Origin: a virus
DNA: 30,604 bases
Reading direction: 5' to 3' (one strand)
IMG/VR virus record: IMGVR_UViG_3300020169_000005
Span: 1 to 30,604 of that record
Positions within the stretch are counted from its first letter, which is position 1; each line of letters begins with the position of its first letter. Positions 1-7,730 of the stretch are shown in pieces. The notes below the pieces were generated by a model. That model saw only the letters and a list, made by a program, of their open reading frames with translations. It did not search any database and was not told the DNA's origin. Both the position numbers and the translations under genes were made by a program.

Positions 1-127
1 AAAAATATACACATTAAAAGAATACACAGATAACATATACTATAGAAAACTATATACAAGAATATATCAAATAATTTGTATTTTAGCTACTATGTTTATT
101 CCAGCAATAATGATTAACTTGTTTAAA
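1..127. repeat. Direct terminal repeat, left copy (circular-contig overlap)
   Basis: Bases 1-127 are identical to bases 30478-30604. A coding frame runs without interruption through the join, so the two copies are one locus sequenced once and printed twice. An overlap of exactly 127 fits the largest k-mer used by common de Bruijn assemblers and is the usual sign of a circular or circularly permuted genome. It is not evidence for a physical terminal repeat. Confidence 0.95.
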
Positions 128-130
128 TGA
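2..130 (+). CDS. Small membrane protein, C-terminal part (continues from 30428)
   Basis: This is the 3' part of a 59-residue gene whose ATG lies at 30428; base 1 is the third base of a codon. After a polar N-terminus with basic and aromatic residues, the last 22 or so residues form one hydrophobic segment (Ile, Leu, Ala, Met, Phe) ending in NLFK, so it is a predicted tail-anchored single-pass membrane protein. The TGA stop at 128-130 overlaps the next ATG at 127 (ATGA), which suggests translational coupling. No known family is recognised. Its place between the terminase and the tail genes gives no clear function. Confidence 0.75.
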   Translation, partial: KIYTLKEYTDNIYYRKLYTRIYQIICILATMFIPAIMINLFK

Positions 131-342
131 CAAGAAACGTAAGAGAAGCAATGAGCTGGTGTTTTAAGAATGAAATTAAGATCATAATAAAACCATTGTC
201 TAAAACAGGAAAACCAGATGCCTTAATAGAAATACATAGAGAAGGTAGAATACAAAAAGGAAAAGAAACATATAGACAAGATAAGAAATTACATAAAAAA
301 ATAGAAGAATTATATTTACATTTACATAAGACATTAAGATAA
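127..342 (+). CDS. Small basic hypothetical protein
   Basis: A 71-residue Lys/Arg-rich protein whose ATG overlaps the stop of the upstream membrane-protein gene. The second half is predicted helical and charged, with KKLHKKIEELYLHLHK near the C-terminus; this has an amphipathic heptad look. The first half has a short beta-like stretch (EIKIIIKPL). It lies just before a strong terminator, so it ends a short transcription unit that starts after terL. Similar small proteins sit ahead of the structural genes in other Bacteroidetes phages, but no function is known to me. Confidence 0.7.
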   Translation: MTRNVREAMSWCFKNEIKIIIKPLSKTGKPDALIEIHREGRIQKGKETYRQDKKLHKKIEELYLHLHKTLR

Positions 343-367
343 TTTTAGTTGATGGTTAGTTGAAAAG

Positions 368-399
368 AGGGTTGCTTTATACAAAGTAATCCTTTTTTT
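368..399 (+). terminator. Rho-independent terminator
   Basis: The arms 368-378 and 383-393 pair over 11 bp with two G-U wobbles around the 4-base loop ATAC, followed by a run of T to 399. It separates the short leader genes from the tail operon. It overlaps an upstream TTG that could otherwise extend the next reading frame. Confidence 0.85.
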
Positions 400-418
400 G
401 TTTATTAAAAAACACTTT

Positions 419-1075
419 ATGCAAATAGAAGTTTCAATACCTAGTACACTTAAAGAAGTTAAGCTAAAAGACTATCAATCATTACTATTAATAGATAAGC
501 CTAATGATGAGGATTTACTTAAATGCATCCTCAACATAAATACAAAAGAGCTAGGTAAGATTAAAGACAAAGATGTGGATTATTTAATCAATCACATCAA
601 CAAACTATTTGAACAAGAACACAAGTTCATCCCTACGTTTAATTTAAATGGTGTTGCTTATGGTTTTATACCAAACCTAGATGAGATTACCTATGGAGAA
701 AATAAAGACATTACAAGCTATATAAATGAATGGGGTAATATGCATAAAGCTATGGCTGTATTATTCAGACCTATTAAATTAAAGAAGAATAACAAATACA
801 TAATAGAAGAATATGAGGGTAGCCACCGATACGCAGAGACAATGAAACAAATGCCTTTAGATATTGTGTTAGGTGCTATGGTTTTTTTTTACAATTTAAC
901 CAACGAATTGCTGAACTATATACCGAGTTATTTGGAGAAAGAACTAATGAAGGAACAGACGATAGGTCAAATTTCTCAAGAAAATGGGGAAGCTATTCAG
1001 AATTATATACACTTGCTCAAGGGGACATTACACGATTTAAACAAGTTGCAAAGCTTCCATTACACCAGTGTTTAA
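419..1075 (+). CDS. Putative tail assembly chaperone, short (0-frame) product
   Basis: A 218-residue protein started at ATG 419; an upstream TTG at 398 lies inside the terminator T-run and is rejected. The first 157 residues are shared with the frameshift product. Residues after the T-run at 882-890 form a 61-residue tail with motifs LLNYIPSYLEKEL and ENGEAIQNYIHLLK. In siphophages and myophages the tail assembly chaperone gene makes two products by -1 slippage (lambda G and GT); the slippery site here is T TTT TTT at 883-889. Assignment rests on this architecture and on the gene opening the tail block, not on recognised sequence similarity to gpG. It is unusual in being separated from the tape measure gene by five other genes. 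Confidence 0.65.
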   Translation: MQIEVSIPSTLKEVKLKDYQSLLLIDKPNDEDLLKCILNINTKELGKIKDKDVDYLINHINKLFEQEHKFIPTFNLNGVAYGFIPNLDEITYGENKDITSYINEWGNMHKAMAVLFRPIKLKKNNKYIIEEYEGSHRYAETMKQMPLDIVLGAMVFFYNLTNELLNYIPSYLEKELMKEQTIGQISQENGEAIQNYIHLLKGTLHDLNKLQSFHYTSV

Positions 1076-1143
1076 TGTACTTGGCATTTGAAAAAGAAAA
1101 AGCAGAATTAGAATCAAGAATTATAAAAAGAAAAATAAATTAA
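419..1143 (+). CDS. Putative tail assembly chaperone, long -1 frameshift product
   Basis: Reading 419-889 in frame 0 and then slipping back one base gives a 241-residue protein: 157 shared residues plus 84 from the -1 frame, ending at TAA 1141-1143. The -1 tail is a convincing protein: it contains KWGSYSELYTLAQGDITRF and then LPLHQCLMYLAFEKEKAELE, ending in a Lys/Arg-rich helix. It passes the 0-frame stop by 22 codons and stops 1 base before the next ATG at 1145, so it fills the gap that the short product leaves. The alternative is that the 9-T homopolymer is an indel error or a true mutation and only the long protein exists. Confidence 0.65.
883..889 (+). promoter_or_regulatory. Programmed -1 ribosomal frameshift site (T TTT TTT)
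   Basis: In the 0 frame the codons are GTT TTT TTT TAC, so the heptamer has the canonical X XXY YYZ form with all T. A shift of -1 at this point opens an 84-codon frame. No obvious strong stem-loop immediately downstream was found by eye, but the T-run alone is a known efficient slip site. Confidence 0.65.
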
Positions 1144-1144
1144 T

Positions 1145-1609
1145 ATGCAAGGATTTTATAACCTATCCGAAAAGATAAGACAAACACTACAACTAGATGA
1201 CTTTGTCAATACAGTTACCTATGGGGATTTGTTCGAGGTAGACTTAAACAAACAGACTATATTTCCATTATCACACTTTATGGTAAATAGTGCAACTATG
1301 CAAGGTAACGTATGGAACTTTAGTTTATCGTTATTATGTATGGATATAGTAGATGAGAGTAAGAACTTTGCAGATGGAATACCACAAGAGTTTAGAGGTA
1401 ACAATAACGAACAAGATGTATTTAATACACAACTAGCTGTTGCTAATAGATTATTAGAGTTATTATTAAGAGGAGATTTATATGTAAACAAATACCAACT
1501 AGATGGAGACCCAACGTTAGAGCCTTTTGTGGATAGATTTGAGAACAAGTTAGCTGGATGGACTGTTACGTTTAATGTACTAATTCCTAACGATATGACT
1601 ATATGTTAA
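1145..1609 (+). CDS. Conserved phage tail-region protein, possible tail terminator/completion
   Basis: A 154-residue soluble protein. Features include TYGDLFEVDLNKQTIFPLSH, an alternating hydrophobic strand around WNFSLSLLCMDIVDE and a C-terminal strand GWTVTFNVLIPNDMTIC. The alternating strand pattern and size fit an alpha/beta tail terminator or completion fold, which normally lies between the connector and tail tube genes. That is inference from context; I recognise it only as a recurrent protein of Bacteroidetes phages. The next gene starts 7 bases before its stop, so the two are coupled. Confidence 0.6.
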   Translation: MQGFYNLSEKIRQTLQLDDFVNTVTYGDLFEVDLNKQTIFPLSHFMVNSATMQGNVWNFSLSLLCMDIVDESKNFADGIPQEFRGNNNEQDVFNTQLAVANRLLELLLRGDLYVNKYQLDGDPTLEPFVDRFENKLAGWTVTFNVLIPNDMTIC

Positions 1610-2142
1610 AAAACTTACAAACAGAGTTACAATCTTTTGGTAAGTATGTTGTTCAACAATCAAGAACAAATCTTACTAAAGGCAAACATAATGTAGATAA
1701 AAGGCTATATAGAAGTTTAGATTACAAAATATCTGAAAGTAATGACATATATAGTTTACAATTTTTAATGGAAGATTACGGAATGTTTCTTGACAAAGGT
1801 GTTAGAGGTGCAAACCCAAGTTTAGTTAAAAATGGAAAACAAAAGGGTAGCAATAGCCCATATAGTTTTAAATTTAAAAGACCACCAATGCAGCCATTAG
1901 CTGATTGGGCAAAGGCAAGAAATATAAGATTAAGAGATGAAAAAGGAAGATTCAAAAAAGGTAATTATAGAAGCATAGGATTTATATTACAAAAAAGTAT
2001 ATATGCACAAGGTATTAAACCAAGCTTGTTTTTTACTAAACCATTTTTAAAAGCATTTAAAAGATATCCTGAATTATTAACAGAAGCATTTGCACAAGAC
2101 ATAATAGACATATTAAAAGACAACAACAATGGGAAAAATTAA
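1603..2142 (+). CDS. HK97 gp10-like head-tail/tail completion protein (probable)
   Basis: A 179-residue, strongly basic protein. The segment MEDYGMFLDKGVRG resembles the signature in HK97-gp10-like proteins where a strand leads to an aromatic residue and an acidic/Gly turn (Y-x-x-x-x-E/D-x-G). It is followed by a Lys/Arg/Pro-rich stretch, then FTKPFLKAFKRYPELL, like the FLRPA-type end of gp10 families. These proteins act at the head-tail interface during tail attachment. Overlaps the genes on both sides (7 and 14 bases). Family assignment is moderate. Confidence 0.55.
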   Translation: MLKNLQTELQSFGKYVVQQSRTNLTKGKHNVDKRLYRSLDYKISESNDIYSLQFLMEDYGMFLDKGVRGANPSLVKNGKQKGSNSPYSFKFKRPPMQPLADWAKARNIRLRDEKGRFKKGNYRSIGFILQKSIYAQGIKPSLFFTKPFLKAFKRYPELLTEAFAQDIIDILKDNNNGKN

Positions 2143-3178
2143 TGTAAGAAGTCCATACTTCATAAATCATACAGCAACCAATTTAACAAGTGCAACGCTT
2201 GAAATAGTTATATATTTTGGAGTCGCTAATACTTCTTTTGGAACACCTCAATATACTTTAGTTTCTACAGCTATAAATGAAAAGGTAAACTTTGAAGTTT
2301 CTGAATTAATTAAAGATTATATAGATACAGAATTTGATGGAGCTTTTCCTACTGTTCCAGTTTCTTTAACAGAATCAACTACAATATTTGTAGATTATAG
2401 AATAACTGAAACTATTGTTGCTACTCCTACGGTATTAACTCCAGTCTATGGCAATAGAGCTTTTTATGGTTATGGATATTTTGAAGATGGAGTAAATCCA
2501 AGTTTTGATAATATTTACTCTTTACAATCTAATAATACAATACTTAAAAACACTAATGCAACAGTAACAATACCAGTTGATAATACTATTGCTACTAGTC
2601 TAGTTTGGAAATATCAAGGATCAATAGTTTCAACTATTGCAATAACAGCAGAAACTAAAATAGAAAATCAAATAACTTATGTTACAAATACAGGAAACTT
2701 TGATGTTGATCAAGCTGAAATTAGTTCTGGGCCAAAAAGTGTAACTATAAATATTGATTCATATGAAAAATGCAAGTACACTCCATACAAATTAACTTTT
2801 ATAAACAAGTACGGAGCATATCAAGAAATATGGATGTTTGCAAATTCTATATTAAGCATGTCAACAACAGAAGAAAGGTATAAGTCTAATATACTTACTA
2901 ACGGAACGTATAATACGTATGATCCACAAATTAAACTGCTTACTAAAAATGCAAATCAAACTTTAAAGTTAAATAGTGATTACTATCCTGAATCTTACAA
3001 TGAAGTTTTTAGACAATTATTTTTAAGTGAGAAAGTATGGATAGATTATGAAGGTCAAACTTTAGGAGTCAATATAGAAAATAAACAAATCACTTATAAA
3101 ACAAGTCTTACAGATAGTTTAATAAACTACACAATAGATGTGAGTTTTGCCTTTGATACAATAAACAACATAAGATAG
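2129..3178 (+). CDS. Conserved tail structural protein, beta-rich
   Basis: A 349-residue protein, Thr/Asn/Ser/Tyr-rich with alternating hydrophobic pattern throughout, so mainly beta. It begins with INVRSPYFINHTA and contains KVNFEVSELIKDYIDTEF, which I recognise as recurring in Bacteroidetes phage tail clusters. No enzymatic motif is visible. The stop abuts the ATG of the 703-residue gene that follows (1 base apart), and the pair precedes the tape measure gene, so both are probably virion proteins of the tail or baseplate. Exact role unknown. Confidence 0.6.
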   Translation: MGKINVRSPYFINHTATNLTSATLEIVIYFGVANTSFGTPQYTLVSTAINEKVNFEVSELIKDYIDTEFDGAFPTVPVSLTESTTIFVDYRITETIVATPTVLTPVYGNRAFYGYGYFEDGVNPSFDNIYSLQSNNTILKNTNATVTIPVDNTIATSLVWKYQGSIVSTIAITAETKIENQITYVTNTGNFDVDQAEISSGPKSVTINIDSYEKCKYTPYKLTFINKYGAYQEIWMFANSILSMSTTEERYKSNILTNGTYNTYDPQIKLLTKNANQTLKLNSDYYPESYNEVFRQLFLSEKVWIDYEGQTLGVNIENKQITYKTSLTDSLINYTIDVSFAFDTINNIR

Positions 3179-5290
3179 ATGCAAGTAGTAGAACTATATA
3201 TAAGTAATACAAGAGTAGATTTATTTAAAGATGAAAGTGTAACTATAACAGACACTATAACTAATGCTAAAGATGTTGCAAAAGTATTTACTGCTTTTAG
3301 TCAGCAATTTAGTTTACCAGCTTCCTCTACAAATAATAAGATATTCAAACATTATTATAATTGGAATATAACAGGTGGATTCGATGCAAGGATTAAAGTT
3401 AGTGCAATACTCAAATTAAATGGAGTTGATTTTAAAATAGGAAAAGTAAAACTAAACTCTGTTAGTTTAAAAGATAATAAAGCATTTTCTTACAAAGTTG
3501 TTTTCTTTGGAGAGACAGTAACATTAAATGATACATTAGGAGAAGATAAGTTAAGTGCTTTAAGTGATTTAGATACGTTAAGTCTAAATTATAACAGTAC
3601 AAATATAAAAGAAAAACTTGAAGTAGACCCATCAACAAATGATATTGTTACGCCTTTAATAACTTCTGGTGCAAGTGGAACGCAATCAAGATTGTTTTAT
3701 AATAGTGATAATTCTGCGCATTTAAATGATACTGGTAATTTATATTATCACACAGGAAGTTTTCACGACCACGGAGTATTATTTTCGGATTTAAAGTATG
3801 CTTTAAGAGTAGATAGAATTATACAGGCAATACAAGTCAATTATCCGACTATTTCTTTCAGCAATGATTTCTTTGTTAATACAAACGAAGCTTATTATGA
3901 TTTGTTTATGTGGCTTCACAGAAAATCTGGAGGTGTAGGTAATGGAGACCAAGTTGCTACGTTCCCAACTTCTGTTAATGGTTGGACTTCAAGTGGTTCT
4001 TTTACTTGTGGTGCTACTGAAGTTTGGGGTGGAATGAGTAGTGTATCTACTTTAACAGTATGTCCAGAATTTGCTTCTTATTCTGATACAAGTACTTTAT
4101 TTCAATTAAGTTTAGCCACGACTAGCACAGACGAATATGCAGTAGAAGTTTTACAAAATGGATTATCTATTTACGCTGCTAGTGGTTTATCTCAAAATAC
4201 AACTATTTCTAGTAATGCATCTGGTGGAGATTTAGGTAGTATTGCTCAATCTGCTGGAGAGTGGACTGTTATTGTAACAGTAACATCTGCTAATCCATCT
4301 GGAATTACTTTTAGCAATATAACTTGGACTTTAACTAATAATGAACCAAATGAAACACCAGTAACTCTTACATTTCCAACTGGTTCTTTTTTATGCGATA
4401 TTAATTTTGAATTTATTATAACACAACAAACGCCAGATATTAAAATAATAGACTTTCTAACAGGATTGTTTAAAATGTTTAATCTTGTTGCTTATACAAA
4501 AGAAGATGGTAGTATTTACGTTGATACGTTAGATGACTTTTATGCAACCTCTACTACGTATGACATAAGTAAATATATAGATGTAGAAACAAGCGCAGTA
4601 GACGTAGCTTTACCTTATAGAAAAATGAATTTTACCTATGAAGGATTAAAGACTTTTTTAGCTGCACAATGGGAACAACTAAATGTAGCTAAATGGGGAG
4701 CTGAAAGTTATGAAGCAGAAGGTGGTTTAGATGGAGGAATATATACAGTAGTAGCTCCTTTTGAGCATATGCAATTTGAAAGACTTTTAGATATAGAAGA
4801 TTCTACAGGTGCAACACAAACTACTATTCAATGGGGTTTTTGCGTAAATGACAATCAACAATCTTATATTGGTAAACCTATTTTATTTTATCCTATTTTG
4901 AAAACTGGTGGTGCTACAACTCCCATTTCATTTAGAGATACTCCGACAAGTCATAGTCAAGTTACATCTTATATTATACCATCTAATAGTGTTGCTTTGG
5001 CAGCTTCTACAAGTACTGCTAATATAAACTTTGGTTTGATGATTAATGAATATACAGGTCTTCCTAATTATACAGGAACTCTATATAATAATTACTATAG
5101 TAGTTATATAGAAAACTTGTTTTTAGAAAGTTCAAGAATAACTAAATACACTGCTTACTTGCCATTAAGTATTATTCTTAATTATACACTTGCAGACATA
5201 TTTGTAATTAATGGAAAGCAGTTTAGAATAAATAGTTTAAATATAAATTTAACTAACAACAAAAGTCAAATAGAACTAATAACGATATGA
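3179..5290 (+). CDS. Large tail/baseplate structural protein (probable distal tail or tail-associated)
   Basis: At 703 residues this is the largest protein in the window. The N-terminal 140 residues contain DLFKDESVTITDTI, TAFSQQFSLPASSTNNKIF and GFDARIKVSAILKLNG, a conserved block in tail proteins of Bacteroidetes phages. The middle (about 240-420) is Ser/Thr/Gly-rich, with repeated strand-like segments and low complexity typical of exposed adhesin-like beta domains. The last 200 residues include YRKMNFTYEGLKTF and a strand-rich end. By size and position before the tape measure gene it is most likely a baseplate hub or distal tail component. No glycosidase or peptidase motif was found. Confidence 0.6.
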   Translation: MQVVELYISNTRVDLFKDESVTITDTITNAKDVAKVFTAFSQQFSLPASSTNNKIFKHYYNWNITGGFDARIKVSAILKLNGVDFKIGKVKLNSVSLKDNKAFSYKVVFFGETVTLNDTLGEDKLSALSDLDTLSLNYNSTNIKEKLEVDPSTNDIVTPLITSGASGTQSRLFYNSDNSAHLNDTGNLYYHTGSFHDHGVLFSDLKYALRVDRIIQAIQVNYPTISFSNDFFVNTNEAYYDLFMWLHRKSGGVGNGDQVATFPTSVNGWTSSGSFTCGATEVWGGMSSVSTLTVCPEFASYSDTSTLFQLSLATTSTDEYAVEVLQNGLSIYAASGLSQNTTISSNASGGDLGSIAQSAGEWTVIVTVTSANPSGITFSNITWTLTNNEPNETPVTLTFPTGSFLCDINFEFIITQQTPDIKIIDFLTGLFKMFNLVAYTKEDGSIYVDTLDDFYATSTTYDISKYIDVETSAVDVALPYRKMNFTYEGLKTFLAAQWEQLNVAKWGAESYEAEGGLDGGIYTVVAPFEHMQFERLLDIEDSTGATQTTIQWGFCVNDNQQSYIGKPILFYPILKTGGATTPISFRDTPTSHSQVTSYIIPSNSVALAASTSTANINFGLMINEYTGLPNYTGTLYNNYYSSYIENLFLESSRITKYTAYLPLSIILNYTLADIFVINGKQFRINSLNINLTNNKSQIELITI

Positions 5291-5430
5291 TAGTGTTAAA
5301 ATTGTTAAACATAGATAAGTTTTACGGAGTTAGTGAAACTATAGAAATAGCAAAAGGCAAAAACAAAATACCTTTATCATTTAAAGAAGGATATAAACAA
5401 ATAAAAAGAAATAGAAAATGGCAGAAATAG
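5287..5430 (+). CDS. Small hypothetical protein between tail genes
   Basis: A 47-residue frame beginning with an ATGA overlap with the upstream stop and running 13 bases into the tape measure gene. It is short and Lys-rich at its C-terminus (KEGYKQIKRNRKWQK) with a hydrophobic start (MIVLKLLNIDKFYG). The tight overlaps at both ends argue that it is translated and fills what would otherwise be a 127-base gap. Function unknown. Confidence 0.55.
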   Translation: MIVLKLLNIDKFYGVSETIEIAKGKNKIPLSFKEGYKQIKRNRKWQK

Positions 5431-6833
5431 TTGTTATTGATGTGCAAACTAACGCACTTGCAGCCAATAAGGAAATTGAAAAATTAACAAATAGCGTTGA
5501 AGATTTAGCACAATCAACCAAAGATGTTACAAATGAAACAGAAAAAGCTGCTGTTGGTTTTGAAGATGTTACAAAAAATGGTGGTGCTATTGCTATATTA
5601 GACCAATTAACTGGAGGTCTTGCATCAAGAGTAAGAGATAGTTACGAAGCTACTAAACTATTTAATTTTAGTTTAAAGGGAATGCGAACAGCATTAATAG
5701 CTACAGGTGTAGGAGCTTTTGTTGTTGCTTTAGGAGTAGTTGTATCTTATTGGGACGAAATAAAAGATTTTATATCTGGTGCTTCTAAAAAACTTCAAGA
5801 GTATATAGATAAACAAAATCAATTACTAAAAGATGTAAGAACAGAGCTAACAATACTTCAAAAACAAAAAGAACTTGCAGACTTAAGAGGAGATTCTATA
5901 GATGCAATTAATAAAAAAATTGAACAGAGCTTATTATTAGAAAAACAAGAAACTTTAGCTTTATTAAATACTTTAGAAACTCAATTAAAAATAGAAAAAT
6001 CAAAGGAAGAAGAGTTATCTATTATGGATAAACTTGCTCTAAAAGCTGTAGAAATATTTGGGGTTAATCAAAGCACATTTCAATTACTTTCGTTAGCAAG
6101 TCAAGATGAAACAAACTTCCAAGAAAAATTAGATGAAATAAATGCATTAAGACTAAAAGTTTCTGAATTAGATGTAGAGATACAAACTTTCACTAATGAA
6201 ACTGCTAATAGAACTAGAGAAACTTTAACAGGAGTAAATGAATTAACAACAGAAGGAATTGTAGCTGTAGATAATACAATACTTCAATCAAATGCATTAA
6301 CAGCTGATTCTTTTGCAATTAAAAAACAATTTACAGAAGATGACTATGAAAATTATGTATTAACAGAAGAAGCAAAATTAAATATGACCAAAAATACTCT
6401 TGGTAATATTTCTGCTGCTATTGGAGAAGGCACAAAAGCTGGTAAGGCTGCTGCTGCCGCTGCTGCATTAATAAATACTTATCAAGGTATAACTGCTGAA
6501 CTTGCAACTAAAACAGTAACACCTTTTGAGTTTGCTATCAAATTGGCAAATATTGCTACTACAGCAGCTATTGGTTTTAAATCTGTGAAAGACATTTTAA
6601 AGACAACACCTAAAAATGCAACATCATCAGCTTCTAATCCTTCTCGTGGTGCTACTGCTCCAGCGCAAACTCCAGCATTTAATATTGTAGGTCAAGGAGG
6701 AGCAAGCCAAATAGCAACAGCATTAGGAGAACAACAACAACAACCAATACAAGCGTTTGTTGTAAGTCAAGACGTAACAACTGCACAAAGTTTAGAAAAC
6801 GGAATAATATCTGGAGCTACATTAGGAGGATAA
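5418..6833 (+). CDS. Tail tape measure protein (short)
   Basis: A 471-residue protein with the composition of a tape measure: long charged helices (about 1-60 and 115-330), a hydrophobic segment near 92-112 (ALIATGVGAFVVALGVVVSY) followed by WDEIKDFISGA, and an Ala/Gly-rich second hydrophobic helix near 335-395 (GKAAAAAAALINTYQGITAE). The Pro/Ala/Gln-rich C-terminus is probably exposed. Tape measures set tail length at about 0.15 nm per residue, so if siphoviral this would predict a tail near 70 nm (inference). It is the last gene of the tail block. Confidence 0.75.
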   Translation: MAEIVVIDVQTNALAANKEIEKLTNSVEDLAQSTKDVTNETEKAAVGFEDVTKNGGAIAILDQLTGGLASRVRDSYEATKLFNFSLKGMRTALIATGVGAFVVALGVVVSYWDEIKDFISGASKKLQEYIDKQNQLLKDVRTELTILQKQKELADLRGDSIDAINKKIEQSLLLEKQETLALLNTLETQLKIEKSKEEELSIMDKLALKAVEIFGVNQSTFQLLSLASQDETNFQEKLDEINALRLKVSELDVEIQTFTNETANRTRETLTGVNELTTEGIVAVDNTILQSNALTADSFAIKKQFTEDDYENYVLTEEAKLNMTKNTLGNISAAIGEGTKAGKAAAAAAALINTYQGITAELATKTVTPFEFAIKLANIATTAAIGFKSVKDILKTTPKNATSSASNPSRGATAPAQTPAFNIVGQGGASQIATALGEQQQQPIQAFVVSQDVTTAQSLENGIISGATLGG

Positions 6834-6874
6834 TATAACAAAAATCAAAATTTATTGTTTATAAAAAAAGAACT

Positions 6875-7492
6875 ATGGAAATAATAGAATTAATAATAGA
6901 TGATAATGAAGAACTATCTGGAATAGAAGCTATATCAGTAGTTGAGTCTCCAGCAATAGAAGAAGATTTTATAGCACTTAAAAACCAAGAGCAAATAAGA
7001 CTTGCAGAAATAAGTAAAGAAAAAAGATTGCTTATTGGTGCTGCACTTATTCCAGAACGTCCAATTTATCGTAAGAATGGAGAAAATGAGTTTTACATCT
7101 ACTTCTCTAAAGAAACAGTAGCAAAAGCATCTCAAATGTTTTTAAAGCGAGGTAATCAAGGACAAGCAACATTAGAACACACTGAAGAAAAACTTTCTGG
7201 TATGACTATAGTTGAATCTTGGTTAGTAGAAGATGAGGTACACGATAAAAGTAGAAAGTATGGTTTAGATATGCCTTTAGGTACTTGGATGGTTGCAATG
7301 AAAGTTGATAACGATAATATTTGGAATAATTATGTTAAAGAAGGTAAAGTAAAAGGCTTTTCTATTGAAGGCTACTTTGCAGATAAACTAAATAGACCAC
7401 AAGATAAGCAACAAGATCAATTAAGCGAAGATGATAAACTACTAAACGAAATAATAGATGTACTCAAGGAATCAAATACCAACAAAAAGTAG
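6875..7492 (+). CDS. XkdF-like prohead protease (Peptidase_S78_2 type)
   Basis: A 205-residue protein. It has RLLIGAALIPERPIYRK, then YIYFSKETVAKASQMFL, ATLEHTEEKLSGMTIVESW and GTWMVAMKVDNDNIWNN, ending with VKGFSIEGYFA. This is the pattern of the PBSX XkdF family, putative serine capsid-maturation proteases. The conserved His is in LEHTE and the probable Ser in GFSIEG. It stands just before a scaffold-like gene and the major capsid protein, as expected for a protease that trims scaffold and capsid in the prohead. Confidence 0.75.
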   Translation: MEIIELIIDDNEELSGIEAISVVESPAIEEDFIALKNQEQIRLAEISKEKRLLIGAALIPERPIYRKNGENEFYIYFSKETVAKASQMFLKRGNQGQATLEHTEEKLSGMTIVESWLVEDEVHDKSRKYGLDMPLGTWMVAMKVDNDNIWNNYVKEGKVKGFSIEGYFADKLNRPQDKQQDQLSEDDKLLNEIIDVLKESNTNKK

Positions 7493-7685
7493 AACTTCTC
7501 CAAGAGGTGGTAGACGAGGATGTTTATGTAAGGATGGAACATACAACTCTAAATGTTGCAATGGAGATTTACAAAATCAAGGAATAGGCAATACAACAGG
7601 ACAGAATTTTGAAGATTTTATGAGACTAGAAAACAATTCTGGTTTTATAATGTCAGAAAACCAAGACAAATTACAACAAGAATAA
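7458..7685 (+). CDS. Conserved Cys-containing head-region protein
   Basis: A 75-residue protein that overlaps the protease gene by 35 bases in another frame. It contains RGCLCKDGTYNSKCCNGDLQ followed by NQGIGN. This CxC...CC block recurs in small proteins next to XkdF in Bacteroidetes phages, and the four Cys could bind a metal or form disulphides. The long overlap with the preceding gene is supported by that conserved block. The exact start is uncertain: the region before the Cys block is basic and may be non-essential. Function unknown. Confidence 0.6.
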   Translation: MYSRNQIPTKSRTSPRGGRRGCLCKDGTYNSKCCNGDLQNQGIGNTTGQNFEDFMRLENNSGFIMSENQDKLQQE

Positions 7686-7699
7686 TACAATCTTGTTTT
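7675..7699 (+). terminator. Weak terminator-like hairpin
   Basis: AACAAGA (7675-7681) pairs perfectly with TCTTGTT (7691-7697) around a 9-base loop, followed by TT and an A-rich tract. It is A+T rich and overlaps the end of the upstream gene, so it may only slow transcription before the scaffold and capsid genes. Confidence 0.35.
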
Positions 7700-7730
7700 A
7701 TAAAAAAGTAAATACTTAAAATAAATAAAT

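Noticed and set aside
398-418. TTG-start extension of the tail chaperone gene
   Set aside because: Those bases are the terminator T-run and A-rich leader; ATG 419 is a normal start.
1219-1548. Minus-strand reading frame of 109 codons
   Set aside because: It lies wholly inside a supported + strand gene and its Ser/Asn/Leu-rich composition is that of a reverse-complement shadow.
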